From Actinoallomurus liliacearum (lineage in GTDB: Bacteria; Actinomycetota; Actinomycetes; Streptosporangiales; Streptosporangiaceae), in contig NZ_BAABHJ010000027.1 of NCBI RefSeq assembly GCF_039542035.1, positions 248,001-312,000 on the forward strand: a stretch of DNA of 64,000 bases, in the 5' to 3' direction. Under the pieces are notes generated by a model. It was not told the DNA's origin. It saw nothing but the letters and a program-made list of their open reading frames with translations, and did no database searches. The translations under genes and the position numbers were made by a program. How positions within the stretch are numbered: the stretch's first letter is position 1; the number at the start of each line of letters is the position of its first letter. Positions 16,573 through 24,628 of the stretch are shown here, one piece after another.

Positions 16573-17076
16573 TCAGGCCGATCGCCGTTCCAGCATCACA
16601 AGAGCCCTCTCCAGGAAACTCGTGACCTTCATCCGGGGCATCTCGCGACGCAGGCGGTCGATCGTGAAGAAATCGATCTTCTCTATCTCGCGCCGTTCGA
16701 TCTCGTACGGCCCATCGTGGTACGCGAGGAAGGTCGCGACCATCTCCCGGTCCTCCACCGAGAGGTATTTCCCCAGGTAGCGGAGGGGCGCCTGGATGCC
16801 CAGCTCCTCGCCGAGCTCCCGGCTCGCCGCCTCCTCGTAGGACTCCCCGCTGTTGACGTGACCGGCCGCCGCGCCCGACCAGTAGAGCGGATAGGCCTTC
16901 TTACCGGCGGAACGCTGTTGCAGCAGCAACTCGTCCTTGGAGTTGATGATGACGACGAAGGCAACCCGGCTAAGGAGACCTTTCTCCTCGATCTCGCAAT
17001 TATCGGCTTGACCGATTATCTCGTCATCTTCATTGATCACATCGCGCAACACCATGCCCAGCCCATCGCCGCTCAT
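16573..17076 (-). CDS. Nudix hydrolase, isopentenyl-diphosphate isomerase-like (YfcD type)
   Basis: 167 aa from ATG 17076 (AGGA upstream at 8 nt). The Nudix box GHVNSGESYEEAASRELGEE followed by LGI (about residues 72-94) matches the consensus in all catalytic positions. Before it, INEDDEIIGQADNCEIEEKG and LLLQQRSAGKKAYPLYWSGA give the IPP-isomerase/YfcD-like layout, although the Cys and His residues of true isomerases are not evident. It should cleave a nucleoside-diphosphate-linked metabolite with Mg2+. It converges on the methyltransferase gene, with only 30 bp between the stops. A functional link to the two genes it faces is inference. Confidence 0.87.
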   Translation of the reverse strand: MSGDGLGMVLRDVINEDDEIIGQADNCEIEEKGLLSRVAFVVIINSKDELLLQQRSAGKKAYPLYWSGAAAGHVNSGESYEEAASRELGEELGIQAPLRYLGKYLSVEDREMVATFLAYHDGPYEIERREIEKIDFFTIDRLRREMPRMKVTSFLERALVMLERRSA

Positions 17077-17236
17077 GATCGCCATCCTAGGTCGGAGGCG
17101 CACGCCTCGAAGGGATTCAACGGATATTCGTCGGACACCCTGACGCCACGGCGCACGCCGCTTCGTCCGGTACGGCACCGAGACCCGCCCCGTCCTGCTG
17201 CGACCCTGGTGTGGTCTTCGACAGGCGGGAGAAGCG

Positions 17237-18016
17237 GTGGGGATCGACTGGATGCGGATGCGGCCGGTGAGCGACCTTTCCCCCGAGTGCTGGGCGGCGC
17301 TGGTCGAAGCCCAGGCGACGGCGTTCGCAGCACTCGGCAACCGGCGCGCGGGAGAGTTCGACCACCTGCTCGGCGGGCCGCCGCCGGCCTCAGGGTCGAA
17401 CCACATCGCGCGGCATGTGAAGGTCGACAGCGGCCCGGACTGCTATCGCCGGGTGAATTCCTTCGTCTACAGTCCCGTCCTCCCGGCGGAGTGGCGGCTG
17501 GCGGCCTTCCGCAGCTTCCTGCCCGGCGAACTCGCCGACCACCTGCGACGATGGCGCACGCACCTGGACGAGGTCCGCGGTGGAGCCCATCGCGGTTACC
17601 TGCGAGCCTGGTACCGCTACGACGTCACCGCACAGTACGCGGAGGCCTGGTCGCTCCTACGGGAGCGGGCGGAGCAGGCCCGGGAACGGACGAACAGGTG
17701 GGCGCTCGCCCCTGAGCTGCAAGCCGTCCGTGAGGAGATCCTCGCAATCCCGGCACCGACCGTCCCGTCGGCCCCCTACTGGGCCGTGGGGCACCCTCTC
17801 CTTCCGCCCGACCACGGTAACGACGAACCTGTACCGGTCACGCTGGCGAAGGCGTGGAATCACCGGGTTCCACGGAAGCACCGCGTATGGCTCCCCGGTC
17901 CCTGGACCTTCGAGAAGTACGTGCGGGAGGCGGTGGAGGATCCCGACCTGCACGACACCCTCGACTGGATGAGCCGGGCCGTCGATGACGGCCATGGCCT
18001 GCTGCTCGATTACTAG
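17237..18016 (+). CDS. Conserved-looking hypothetical protein, 259 aa
   Basis: GTG start with GGGAGAAGC upstream. Soluble, rich in Trp, Arg and Pro, with helix-forming segments FRSFLPGELADHLRRWRTHL and SLLRERAEQARERTNRWALA. It ends with FEKYVREAVEDPDLHDTLDW and a short acidic tail. There is no signal peptide, membrane segment or motif I recognise. Its start lies 160 bp from the start of the divergent Nudix gene, and it ends before a strong hairpin. Coding character is good, with no frame break. Confidence 0.65.
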   Translation: MGIDWMRMRPVSDLSPECWAALVEAQATAFAALGNRRAGEFDHLLGGPPPASGSNHIARHVKVDSGPDCYRRVNSFVYSPVLPAEWRLAAFRSFLPGELADHLRRWRTHLDEVRGGAHRGYLRAWYRYDVTAQYAEAWSLLRERAEQARERTNRWALAPELQAVREEILAIPAPTVPSAPYWAVGHPLLPPDHGNDEPVPVTLAKAWNHRVPRKHRVWLPGPWTFEKYVREAVEDPDLHDTLDWMSRAVDDGHGLLLDY

Positions 18017-18078
18017 TCCTGAGGGTTCCCGCCGCCGCGTGAACACGGCCGGCTAGTTCCACTTCAGTATCGGCAGAC

Positions 18079-18106
18079 GGCGGTCCGGGCATCGGCCCGG
18101 GCCGCC
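18079..18106. terminator. 12-bp hairpin between convergent genes
   Basis: GGCGGTCCGGGC pairs with GCCCGGGCCGCC (one G-U) around an ATCG loop, located between the 259-aa gene and the convergent secreted-protein gene. Confidence 0.65.
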
Positions 18107-18124
18107 GCCTGTCACGAACGCGCG

Positions 18125-18973
18125 TCAGACCGCGCGGATCCGACCGTCGGTGTCCGACACCGCCACCAGGTGGCCGCCGCGCCGGACCATGAGGACGGGC
18201 CGACCGCCTTCCCGTCGCACCTGCGTGGTGAGCCCGGTCGTGCCGCCCAGGTGGAGGCAGATCTGGCGGCGGGCGGGAAGCACCCCGTTCTGCGCGCAGG
18301 CCACCTTCAGGTGGTACGTGCCCGGGCTCGGGTTGAAGGGGTTGTACAGCGGCGGAGCCGACATCTCCCAGCCGCAGTAGCCGCCGCCGCGCAGGTCGAC
18401 CGTCTGGCCGTTCGGGCTCGGCGTCGCCGTTCCGGAGGCGTTGAACCCACCGGCGGCGAACGCGTTGTCGACCCGGAACGGCGTGTCCTGCAGGTCGATG
18501 TTCCCCAGCCCGTCGGGCCGCGAGGTACACGCCATCGCGACTCCGTACGGCATGCTGGTCACGGTCGCCGTACCGTGCCGCAGCGAGCCGGTGGACGCCG
18601 CGAAGGTCAGATCCCCGATGTCCACGGTCAACGTCTTGGGATCGACGCGCAGTCTCGTGAACTTCGTCCGGACGCTCGTACCGGGTGAGGCGCCGCCGGC
18701 GGTGTACTGCGAGAAGTTGAGGTCCGGCCCGGTCCTGGCGAGATCGAGGTACTCGCTGGGCGCCGTGGCCATGTGGGAGCAGTGGACCGTGAAGAGGTTG
18801 CCGTTGTTGTACAGCAGGTAGGTCCCGTCCCCCGCGATCGGAATCGCCCGGTGAACATCCTGGCAACTGCCGAACAGCTGGACGGGAGCGGCGTGAGCCG
18901 TCCCACCGGTTGCCGGGAGCGTGGCGCACAGCGCCGCCAGAAGAGCCGATATCCGAATTGACGATCCAGCCAT
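18125..18973 (-). CDS. Secreted protein of unknown function, 282 aa
   Basis: ATG 18973 is preceded by GGGGAGATTAA. The signal peptide runs MAGSSIRISALLAALCATLP with cleavage likely after AHA. The mature protein is rich in beta strands and Gly/Thr, with several Cys that could form disulfides (FGSCQDVH, VHCSHMAT, MACTSRPDG, GYCGWEMS, VACAQNG, QICLHLGG). No catalytic motif is seen. Monocistronic, with a GC hairpin on its 3' side. Probably an extracellular or cell-wall protein. Confidence 0.75.
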   Translation of the reverse strand: MAGSSIRISALLAALCATLPATGGTAHAAPVQLFGSCQDVHRAIPIAGDGTYLLYNNGNLFTVHCSHMATAPSEYLDLARTGPDLNFSQYTAGGASPGTSVRTKFTRLRVDPKTLTVDIGDLTFAASTGSLRHGTATVTSMPYGVAMACTSRPDGLGNIDLQDTPFRVDNAFAAGGFNASGTATPSPNGQTVDLRGGGYCGWEMSAPPLYNPFNPSPGTYHLKVACAQNGVLPARRQICLHLGGTTGLTTQVRREGGRPVLMVRRGGHLVAVSDTDGRIRAV

Positions 18974-19139
18974 TTAATCTCCCCTGTTCGCGATGAGATG
19001 CCGACTGCGATCAGGAGGCTAACAGCCGAGTTGAACGACGATCGATTGCTGCGTAGAACACGCGAGTTTCGGAGTGTCGGGGCAAAAGTCCAGAAAATAA
19101 ACCCCCTACCGGTCATGCCAGATATAACCGCTAAACCGG

Positions 19140-20063
19140 TCAGGCCGTGGCTCGCATGTGCTCCTGCGCCCATTCCTCGAAGCCGGTGAGCGGGATGCCG
19201 AGGTCCCTCGCGTACTCCGGGCGGGCCGGCTGGCCGACCACGTTCAGCCACTCATGGGTGGCGCCCATGCCCGGCATTCCGGCGGCGAAGGCCTCCTCCT
19301 CGGTCATGTCCGGCGCGGACAGTCGCGTACCCACGGCGCGGGACAGGATCTCGGCGATCTCCGCCATCGACAGGTAGTCGCTCGCCAGCTCCAACTCGAT
19401 CCCGTCGAACCGCTCCGGCTCGGCGATGGCCGCAGCGGCGGCCCTGCCAATGTCGTCCACCGCGGCGAGGGACAGCCGGGTCTCGGGTTTCACGACGCTC
19501 ACCAGACCACCCTCGATGCCACGCGGGAACAGGAACCTCATGGACGGCAGGAAGTTCTCCATGAAGAATCCCGGCTTGAGAAGCGTCCAGTGCGGAAAGC
19601 CGGCCGCGCGCACCCGGTCCTGAATCGCGCTCTTGGCGCCCAGGGTGGGTTCCATCGAAGCCCAGCGGCCTTCGACCCAGCCGGGAGCTTCGGTATGCAG
19701 ACCGGCGCCACTGACGGACGTGTGCACGAACTGCGGCACTCCGGCGGCCTTCGCACCCTCGATGAGGTTGATGCCCTGGGTCACCTCTCCGGCGAAGTCA
19801 ACGCTTTCCGCGGTCATCTCCGGCATCTGCACGGAGAAGACGGCGCGGGCGCCCTCGGCGGCCCGGATCACGGAGTCGCGGTCGCGGAGATCACCGGTGA
19901 CCAGCTCGGCGCCGAGCGCCTCGACCGCCTTGGCCCGGTCGGTGGCCGGGTCGCGCACCAGGGCGCGTACGGGAACACCCGCCGCAAGCAGGGCGCGGGC
20001 GGTGGCCCCACCCTGCCTGCCGGTGGCACCGGTGACCAGGACGGGCGCGGAATCTATGGACAT
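19140..20063 (-). CDS. NmrA-like NAD(P)-binding protein
   Basis: 307 aa, ATG preceded by GAGGAGC. The Rossmann motif GATGRQGG occupies residues 12-19, followed by ALVRDPATDRA, which reads the cofactor phosphate, and the VTGDLRDRDSVIRA strand-helix typical of NmrA/HSCARG proteins. HTSVSGAG replaces the catalytic Ser/Tyr pattern of classical SDRs. It may sense the NADP(H) state or reduce a small substrate. It is divergent from a TetR gene with two palindromic sites between them, so repression by that TetR is very likely. Confidence 0.85.
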   Translation of the reverse strand: MSIDSAPVLVTGATGRQGGATARALLAAGVPVRALVRDPATDRAKAVEALGAELVTGDLRDRDSVIRAAEGARAVFSVQMPEMTAESVDFAGEVTQGINLIEGAKAAGVPQFVHTSVSGAGLHTEAPGWVEGRWASMEPTLGAKSAIQDRVRAAGFPHWTLLKPGFFMENFLPSMRFLFPRGIEGGLVSVVKPETRLSLAAVDDIGRAAAAAIAEPERFDGIELELASDYLSMAEIAEILSRAVGTRLSAPDMTEEEAFAAGMPGMGATHEWLNVVGQPARPEYARDLGIPLTGFEEWAQEHMRATA

Positions 20064-20088
20064 GCTGCTCCTCGAGGTACTCCAACAT

Positions 20089-20140
20089 TAAACGGCGGGG
20101 CCCGCCGTTTACTTCGCGATACGATACGGCGGGCCCCGCC
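20089..20140. promoter_or_regulatory. Two GC-rich palindromic operators between the NmrA-like and TetR genes
   Basis: Site 1 (20089-20111) has perfect 11-bp arms TAAACGGCGGG around a single central base. Site 2 (20128-20140) repeats the inner part, GGCGGG-C-CCCGCC. Both lie in the 104-bp divergent promoter region. The shared core suggests binding of TetR dimers at both sites and joint control of both genes. Confidence 0.7.
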
Positions 20141-20167
20141 ACTTAGCAACACCTTGGAGATGACGCC

Positions 20168-20734
20168 ATGCCCGACCGCCAGCGCGCGGACGCCCGGCGC
20201 AACTACGCGCGGATCCTCGCCGTTGCCGAGGACGAGGTCGCCGCCCACGGCGCCGGCGCCTCCCTCGAACAGATCGCCCGCACCGCAGGGGTCGGCTCGG
20301 CGACCGTGCGCCGGCACTTCCCCACCCGCCGCGCACTGTTGGAGGCGGTCTCCCGGGAACGGATCGAGGCCCTGTGCGTCCGCGCCGACGACCTGACCGG
20401 CAACGGCGACAGCCGGAACGCGCTCCTGGAATGGCTGAGTGACCTCGTCGCCTACTGCGTCTCCGCCCGGGGACTGGCGGCCGCGCTGGCCTACGAGGGA
20501 GCCGCGCCCGACTCGGTGCACGAGAACACCTGCTCGGCGAAGATGGAACAGGCGGGCGAACCTCTGCTGCGCCGCGCCGTGCGGGACGGTACGGTCACGC
20601 CAGACGTCACCGTCGCCGATCTGATCACGCTGATCGTCGGCATCGTCCTCGCGACCGAGCACCACCCGAATCCCGCCGCCGCAGCGGACCGGCTGTTCCA
20701 GCTGTCCGTGGCAGGCCTGAGCCCACAGAGCTGA
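20168..20734 (+). CDS. TetR-family transcriptional regulator
   Basis: 188 aa, ATG with GGAG upstream. The HTH occupies residues about 10-52 (RILAVAEDEVAAHGAGASLE, IARTAGVGSATVRRHFPTRR). The C-terminal domain (EALCVRADDLTGNGDSRNAL, RLFQLSVAGL) resembles the SbtR-like C-terminal fold common in regulators divergent from NmrA/SDR genes. It most likely represses itself and the NmrA-like gene through the two palindromes upstream. Confidence 0.87.
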   Translation: MPDRQRADARRNYARILAVAEDEVAAHGAGASLEQIARTAGVGSATVRRHFPTRRALLEAVSRERIEALCVRADDLTGNGDSRNALLEWLSDLVAYCVSARGLAAALAYEGAAPDSVHENTCSAKMEQAGEPLLRRAVRDGTVTPDVTVADLITLIVGIVLATEHHPNPAAAADRLFQLSVAGLSPQS

Positions 20735-20775
20735 CCGAAGGCACGCGACCGACAGGTCGGCTCCCCGGTCGAGCA

Positions 20776-21177
20776 TCATGAATCGCGCCTCGGGAAACGG
20801 CTCGGGGCCGCGTTCGGTGAGCCGTGAAGGTAAGCGTGGAGTTCTTCGGCGGTCATCTCGTCGAACCGCGCAAGCGCCACGTTCAAGAACCGGAGCTGGT
20901 CCGAGTCCGTGGTCGCCACGCAGATCTGGCCACCCGCCCACCTCCAGAGCGGAAGCCCGCCGGTGTCCCACGCCGACGACCAGCCCGGCGGCGCCGGCTG
21001 TTCCGGCTCGGTACGCTGCCGACGCTGAAGGCTCATCCGCGCGGCGGCCGGATACTTCCGGATCAGGAAGTCGAGCTGAAGGAGTTGTCGCGCCTCCGAC
21101 GGTGACCGCCCCGCCATGGAGTCGACGAGGGCCCGCAGCGCCGGAAGCGAGCGCATGAGCCGTTCTTCGGGCGTCAT
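20776..21177 (-). CDS. Hypothetical protein, 133 aa
   Basis: The start ATG (MTPEERLMRSLPALRALVDS) lies just after the stop of the upstream minus-strand gene. A GTG two codons earlier would overlap that stop. Either way translation is coupled. The product is soluble with a helical first half (SPSEARQLLQLDFLIRKYPA) and a second half containing LPLWRWAGGQICVATTDSDQ and RFDEMTAEELHAYLHG. I do not recognise the family. Confidence 0.6.
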   Translation of the reverse strand: MTPEERLMRSLPALRALVDSMAGRSPSEARQLLQLDFLIRKYPAAARMSLQRRQRTEPEQPAPPGWSSAWDTGGLPLWRWAGGQICVATTDSDQLRFLNVALARFDEMTAEELHAYLHGSPNAAPSRFPRRDS

Positions 21178-21179
21178 CG

Positions 21180-21488
21180 TCACATCCCGCTCCGGCGCAG
21201 CGGGATGCAGACGACCTTGCTGATCACTCGGACCAGCTCCTGGACGTCGTCCACGGCGAGGAGCCGGGAGGAGTCGTCGATGCGGCCGATCGGCACACCC
21301 CACGACCAGTGCCACCGCAGGTCCCCTTGCGCGTCCGGCCTGCAGACGATCCGCTCGCTGAGGTGATTGCTGACACCGTGAATAAGGATTTCCGCCCCGT
21401 ACTGCTCAGCCTTCAACCCGGCCGCCTGGCATTCCTGGGTCAGCCACTTCGCGTATGCGCGAATGTCTTCTGATGTGTACCGATTCAT
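21180..21488 (-). CDS. Hypothetical protein, 102 aa
   Basis: ATG start (MNRYTSEDIRAYAKWLTQEC). A small alpha/beta protein with AEQYGAEILIHGVSNHLSER, RWHWSWGVPIG and LAVDDVQELVRVISKVVCIP. No signal or membrane segment is present. The neighbouring downstream gene starts at its stop codon, so the two small proteins probably work together. Their 5' side faces the XRE-DUF5753 regulator gene, with 145 bp between the two starts, and the base composition becomes more AT-rich here. Confidence 0.6.
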   Translation of the reverse strand: MNRYTSEDIRAYAKWLTQECQAAGLKAEQYGAEILIHGVSNHLSERIVCRPDAQGDLRWHWSWGVPIGRIDDSSRLLAVDDVQELVRVISKVVCIPLRRSGM

Positions 21489-21633
21489 CCTCGACTCTCC
21501 GTTGATTTATCGCCCGGATTTTCGATGACCAGGCTCACACGGTGAGTTACCGTGAGCTACGACCCTCCAGCCCCCCATACGGCACCCGTGGTAGGAATCG
21601 CGATCAATGGCTGCCGAGACCAGGAGGCATTCA

Positions 21634-22455
21634 GTGCCTACTCAGCGCGACCAAGATCCTCTGATGGAGACGTTCGCCGAGGAGCTGCGCTTTCGGCGCG
21701 AAGAAGTCGGCCTGTCTCGAAACAAGCTCGCCGAAGCGCTCGGCTGCACGCCTCAGTGGGTCTACAAGGTCGAGACATGCGAGAAACCGCCGTCTGAAGC
21801 CTTCGCCCAGGATCTCGACACTTACTTCTCCACCAACGGCCTCTTCCATCGACAGTGGAGGAAGATCCGAAAGTATCGGCGGAGCGCGATGCTTCTGCCG
21901 GGGTTCCCCCAGTACGTAGAGCTAGAAGCGCAGGCCACCATAATTCGGGCGTTCACGCCGCAAGTTGTTTCCGGTCTACTTCAGACCGAGGACTACATGC
22001 GGGCACTCATGAGCACCAGCCAGAGCCCTCACACGCTTGAGGAGAGGGTGGCCGGCCGCCTTGAGCGGCAGGCGGCAGCCTTCGATCGACCGGATCCAGC
22101 GAAGGGATGGTTCGTCCTCGACGAGTCAGCCTTGCAACGCGTCATCGGCGGACCAGAGGTCATGCGTAAGCAGCTGAGCAAGCTCTGCGATCTCGCCAGT
22201 TCACCGAACATTCAGGTACGGATACTCCCGTTCGGATCCGTAACCTATGCCGGCCTCGACGGGATGTTCGTTACTCTGACCCTCGCCGACGGAACGGAAG
22301 TCGCCTACCATGAGGGGCCAGGAGTTAACCAGCTCACTCAGGAGCTCGCGACAATCAACGAGTACCATGCGCGCTTCGATCTCGTCATGGGCGAGGCATA
22401 CCGCCGAAGCGAATCTCTGAAGATCATCACTAAAATGCTGGAGAACCTGGGATGA
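21634..22455 (+). CDS. XRE-family regulator with DUF5753 domain (Scr1-type antitoxin-like)
   Basis: 273 aa. GTG 21634 is preceded by AGGAGG at 6-nt spacing, better than the ATG at 21607. The HTH is at residues about 10-55 (ELRFRREEVGLSRNKLAEAL, PQWVYKVET). The DUF5753 domain follows, with its typical YVELEAQATIIRAFTPQVVS, GLLQTEDYMRAL, RQAAAFDRPDP, FVLDESALQRVIGG and IQVRILPFGS blocks. In actinomycetes such genes are followed by a DUF397 gene, and the pair controls development or acts like a toxin-antitoxin unit. Here the DUF397 start overlaps the stop (ATGA), but that partner is shortened. Confidence 0.9.
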   Translation: MPTQRDQDPLMETFAEELRFRREEVGLSRNKLAEALGCTPQWVYKVETCEKPPSEAFAQDLDTYFSTNGLFHRQWRKIRKYRRSAMLLPGFPQYVELEAQATIIRAFTPQVVSGLLQTEDYMRALMSTSQSPHTLEERVAGRLERQAAAFDRPDPAKGWFVLDESALQRVIGGPEVMRKQLSKLCDLASSPNIQVRILPFGSVTYAGLDGMFVTLTLADGTEVAYHEGPGVNQLTQELATINEYHARFDLVMGEAYRRSESLKIITKMLENLG

Positions 22456-22592
22456 CGATCTCTGATGCGCCAGCAACTACGCAATGGCGCAAGAGTTCCT
22501 ACACTGCACAAGGTGGCGCCGACTGCGTCGAGGTAGTCCATCTGGTGCTTGCGGTCGCCTCGTCGGACAGCAGCTTGGCCGACGAGGCATAG
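22452..22592 (+). CDS. Shortened DUF397 protein, 46 aa
   Basis: The start overlaps the stop of the XRE-DUF5753 gene as ATGA. It encodes MTISDAPATTQW then RKSSYTAQGGADCVEVV, the unmistakable DUF397 head (W-R-K-S-S-Y-S-x-x-x-G-x-x-C-V-E-V). The second half of the domain, normally an AVRDSKDPxG-type stretch ending in a W/F motif, is missing. The sequence instead runs HLVLAVASSDSSLADEA to a stop. DUF397 proteins are usually 60-75 aa, so this one is truncated or recombined and may not function. Confidence 0.7.
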   Translation: MTISDAPATTQWRKSSYTAQGGADCVEVVHLVLAVASSDSSLADEA

Positions 22593-22621
22593 GGCCTCGC
22601 CAGACATCCGGCAAGGTAAAC

Positions 22622-23200
22622 GTGCCACCGACCTGGGCGCTCACAGGAAGCACGCGCCTTGATCTTGACGGTTTCGGCGCGGCCTTCGTGGACGCCTGGT
22701 CACGCATCGAGTCGCGCTTCTTGAAGCTCGAATGCTGGCAGGCCTACCACGAACGGGAAGCGAGCGAGTCGCAAGCAGCGTACGAGCGGGGCGACATCGA
22801 GTCCGCCCGCGAGTTTCTGCACTATGAGGCACAGGCCGACCGGCCCTTGTACGAGGACGTCAGAGAGCAGAAGATCGAATACGCACGAGTGCGCCTCATA
22901 CAGGAACCGCTGACCGCCTACCTGAGGTACGAGCTGCTGAGTTACCGAATCCGCGCGGACATGGGTGAGAACATCGAAGTCGTCGTTTGCGACCCGGCGC
23001 TACACCTGCCGGATGACCGGTACTTCGACTGCCTCCTCTTCGACCGGCACACTGCCCTCATCCACGACTATGGCTCTGGCGAGATCGGTCTCCAGACCGG
23101 CGGCTGGGTCACGCACGAGCCGGTGGCTATGGCAGCGTTAGCAGATACTGTCGAAGCACTCCGCCGGAGGGCCGTCCCGCTCAGGGACTATCTGATATAG
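22622..23200 (+). CDS. DUF6879-family protein (copy 1)
   Basis: 192 aa from GTG 22622 with AAGG upstream. It follows the DUF397 remnant by 29 bp. Conserved blocks shared with copy 2 of this window are FLKLECWQAYHE, an acidic helix DIESAREFLHYEAQ, YARVRLIQEPLTAYLRYELL, IRADMGENIEVVVCD and FDCLLFDRHTALIHDYGSG. Soluble; biochemical role unknown. DUF6879 genes are commonly found next to XRE-DUF5753/DUF397 regulators in actinomycetes, which suggests a shared regulatory or conflict role. Confidence 0.78.
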   Translation: MPPTWALTGSTRLDLDGFGAAFVDAWSRIESRFLKLECWQAYHEREASESQAAYERGDIESAREFLHYEAQADRPLYEDVREQKIEYARVRLIQEPLTAYLRYELLSYRIRADMGENIEVVVCDPALHLPDDRYFDCLLFDRHTALIHDYGSGEIGLQTGGWVTHEPVAMAALADTVEALRRRAVPLRDYLI

Positions 23201-23264
23201 GAACCGAGCCGAATCAACACACCGCCTCGGTAGCCGAGCGTGCAACTCTGTTCGACTACGTCGT

Positions 23265-24011
23265 TCAACGGCTCGAGCGGAACTTTTGGTCACGCTGAAC
23301 GAAACGGATAACCAAACCAAGACATGTGACAGCCAAGCCGATGCCCAAAGCCCGCCACCAGCGGCGCTTATCATCACCGGACGGATTCTCAGGATCTGGA
23401 GGCGGTATCGCCGGCGTATCACGCAGGCGCTGGTATTCCTCATCGATGATTTCATGGAAACGTCGATGCAGCTTGCTCTCCGACGTGTCGAGGCGGGCCC
23501 GACGCGCCAGAGCCCAAAACTCCCTTCCGATAGTTCCAGAGAGGAATTCTGCGGCGAGCAATCTGAGATGGTCATCCGTCAGCGTGCGTGTCGCATAGGA
23601 CATCTCCCATTGCGAGATGATCATATTCGCATACATGTTCTGACGTTGCAGGACGAAGGGATCAGCGAGTCCAGACGGCCCCCAGACCTTGTTCAGCTCG
23701 GGATCGTTCATTGCCATTTCGAGCAGACGGGTATGCGATTCGCGGATGGCTTGCAGCCGGATGGCTCTGGACTCTCGCGCCTGCAGGGTCAGTGTCACGG
23801 CGACACCGATCACGGCTAGCACCGAGAGTACTGCGGACGCGGCGCCATACGTCTGGCCGATTGAGCTCAAGCGGTTCCAGTGACTCGTAGAACCTTGGAA
23901 GGCATCAAGCGCCAGCGGCGACACTCCGATGAGGCTAACGCTGAGCACCACAACGAGGAGCAGCGTAACAACCAGCGAGATCCTGGTAGACCTCGGCGCG
24001 CCGCGCGGCAT
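23265..24011 (-). CDS. DUF6082-like membrane protein
   Basis: 248 aa. The N-terminus has a hydrophobic helix (ISLVVTLLLVVVLSVSLIGV), a second helix near residues 55-75 (AASAVLSVLAVIGVAVTLTL), then a cytosolic domain. That domain has the DUF6082 hallmark RESHTRLLEMAMNDPELNKV followed by WG, and NMYANMIISQWEMSY. A last hydrophobic segment (ALGIGLAVTCLGLVIRFV) lies near the C-terminus. It begins 9 bp after the DUF6879 copy 2 gene, so they are one operon. Function unknown. Confidence 0.78.
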   Translation of the reverse strand: MPRGAPRSTRISLVVTLLLVVVLSVSLIGVSPLALDAFQGSTSHWNRLSSIGQTYGAASAVLSVLAVIGVAVTLTLQARESRAIRLQAIRESHTRLLEMAMNDPELNKVWGPSGLADPFVLQRQNMYANMIISQWEMSYATRTLTDDHLRLLAAEFLSGTIGREFWALARRARLDTSESKLHRRFHEIIDEEYQRLRDTPAIPPPDPENPSGDDKRRWWRALGIGLAVTCLGLVIRFVQRDQKFRSSR

Positions 24012-24019
24012 ACCGACAG

Positions 24020-24628
24020 CTATCCCTCGTCAGGGGTTGGCGGAGGGAGCGTTGCGATCTCCCGTGCGAAGTAGTCGAGCAGCGGTTCGGCCGCGGCGTA
24101 CAGGTCGGCGACCTCGCTGGCGGCCGCCCTGATCACGTCCGAGTCGTCTATGCGGCGAGCCCCGTAAGCAGTTCCATGAGGGTCGTACAGCACCTCGAAC
24201 AGGACGCGGTCTCCCAGGATCACGATCTCCGGCAACAGATGATCGGCTTCCAGGTGCCGCACCTTGTGAGCATCCAGAACACGGATATCTTCACCCGCCT
24301 CAGCAAGGAGCTGGAAGTACTGCATCTCCCACTGCAGGTAAGGCGTAACCGGGTGCTCCACCACTCGGAGTCGTCGGGACTCGACGCCGAGACGGCTATC
24401 ATCTGCGACCTTCGCTCTTACTGTGTCGCGCTCTCGTTCGTTCAACTCAAGCGCGCTGTCCCAGTCCCCGGCAACGAAAGCCTCCCAACTTGGGACCCCA
24501 GGCTCGCGGAACGTCTGCCGTCGCTCAAGCTTACGGAAGGTGATCTGTTCGTACGCCTGGTCGTAGGCGTCTGAGTATGAAGCCAGATCCAACTCGAGAC
24601 CGGGCAGGTCGGCAATCCGATCAAGCAT
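24020..24628 (-). CDS. DUF6879-family protein (copy 2)
   Basis: 202 aa. ATG 24628 overlaps the stop of the upstream 89-aa gene by eight bases, and GGAA precedes it. The layout matches copy 1: ITFRKLERRQTF, an acidic ELNERERDTVRAKV helix, RRLRVVEHPVTPYLQWEMQY, LAEAGEDIRVLD and RVLFEVLYDPHGTAYGAR. It is the middle gene of a three-gene minus-strand operon (89-aa protein, DUF6879, DUF6082) that converges on the block containing copy 1. Confidence 0.8.
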   Translation of the reverse strand: MLDRIADLPGLELDLASYSDAYDQAYEQITFRKLERRQTFREPGVPSWEAFVAGDWDSALELNERERDTVRAKVADDSRLGVESRRLRVVEHPVTPYLQWEMQYFQLLAEAGEDIRVLDAHKVRHLEADHLLPEIVILGDRVLFEVLYDPHGTAYGARRIDDSDVIRAAASEVADLYAAAEPLLDYFAREIATLPPPTPDEG

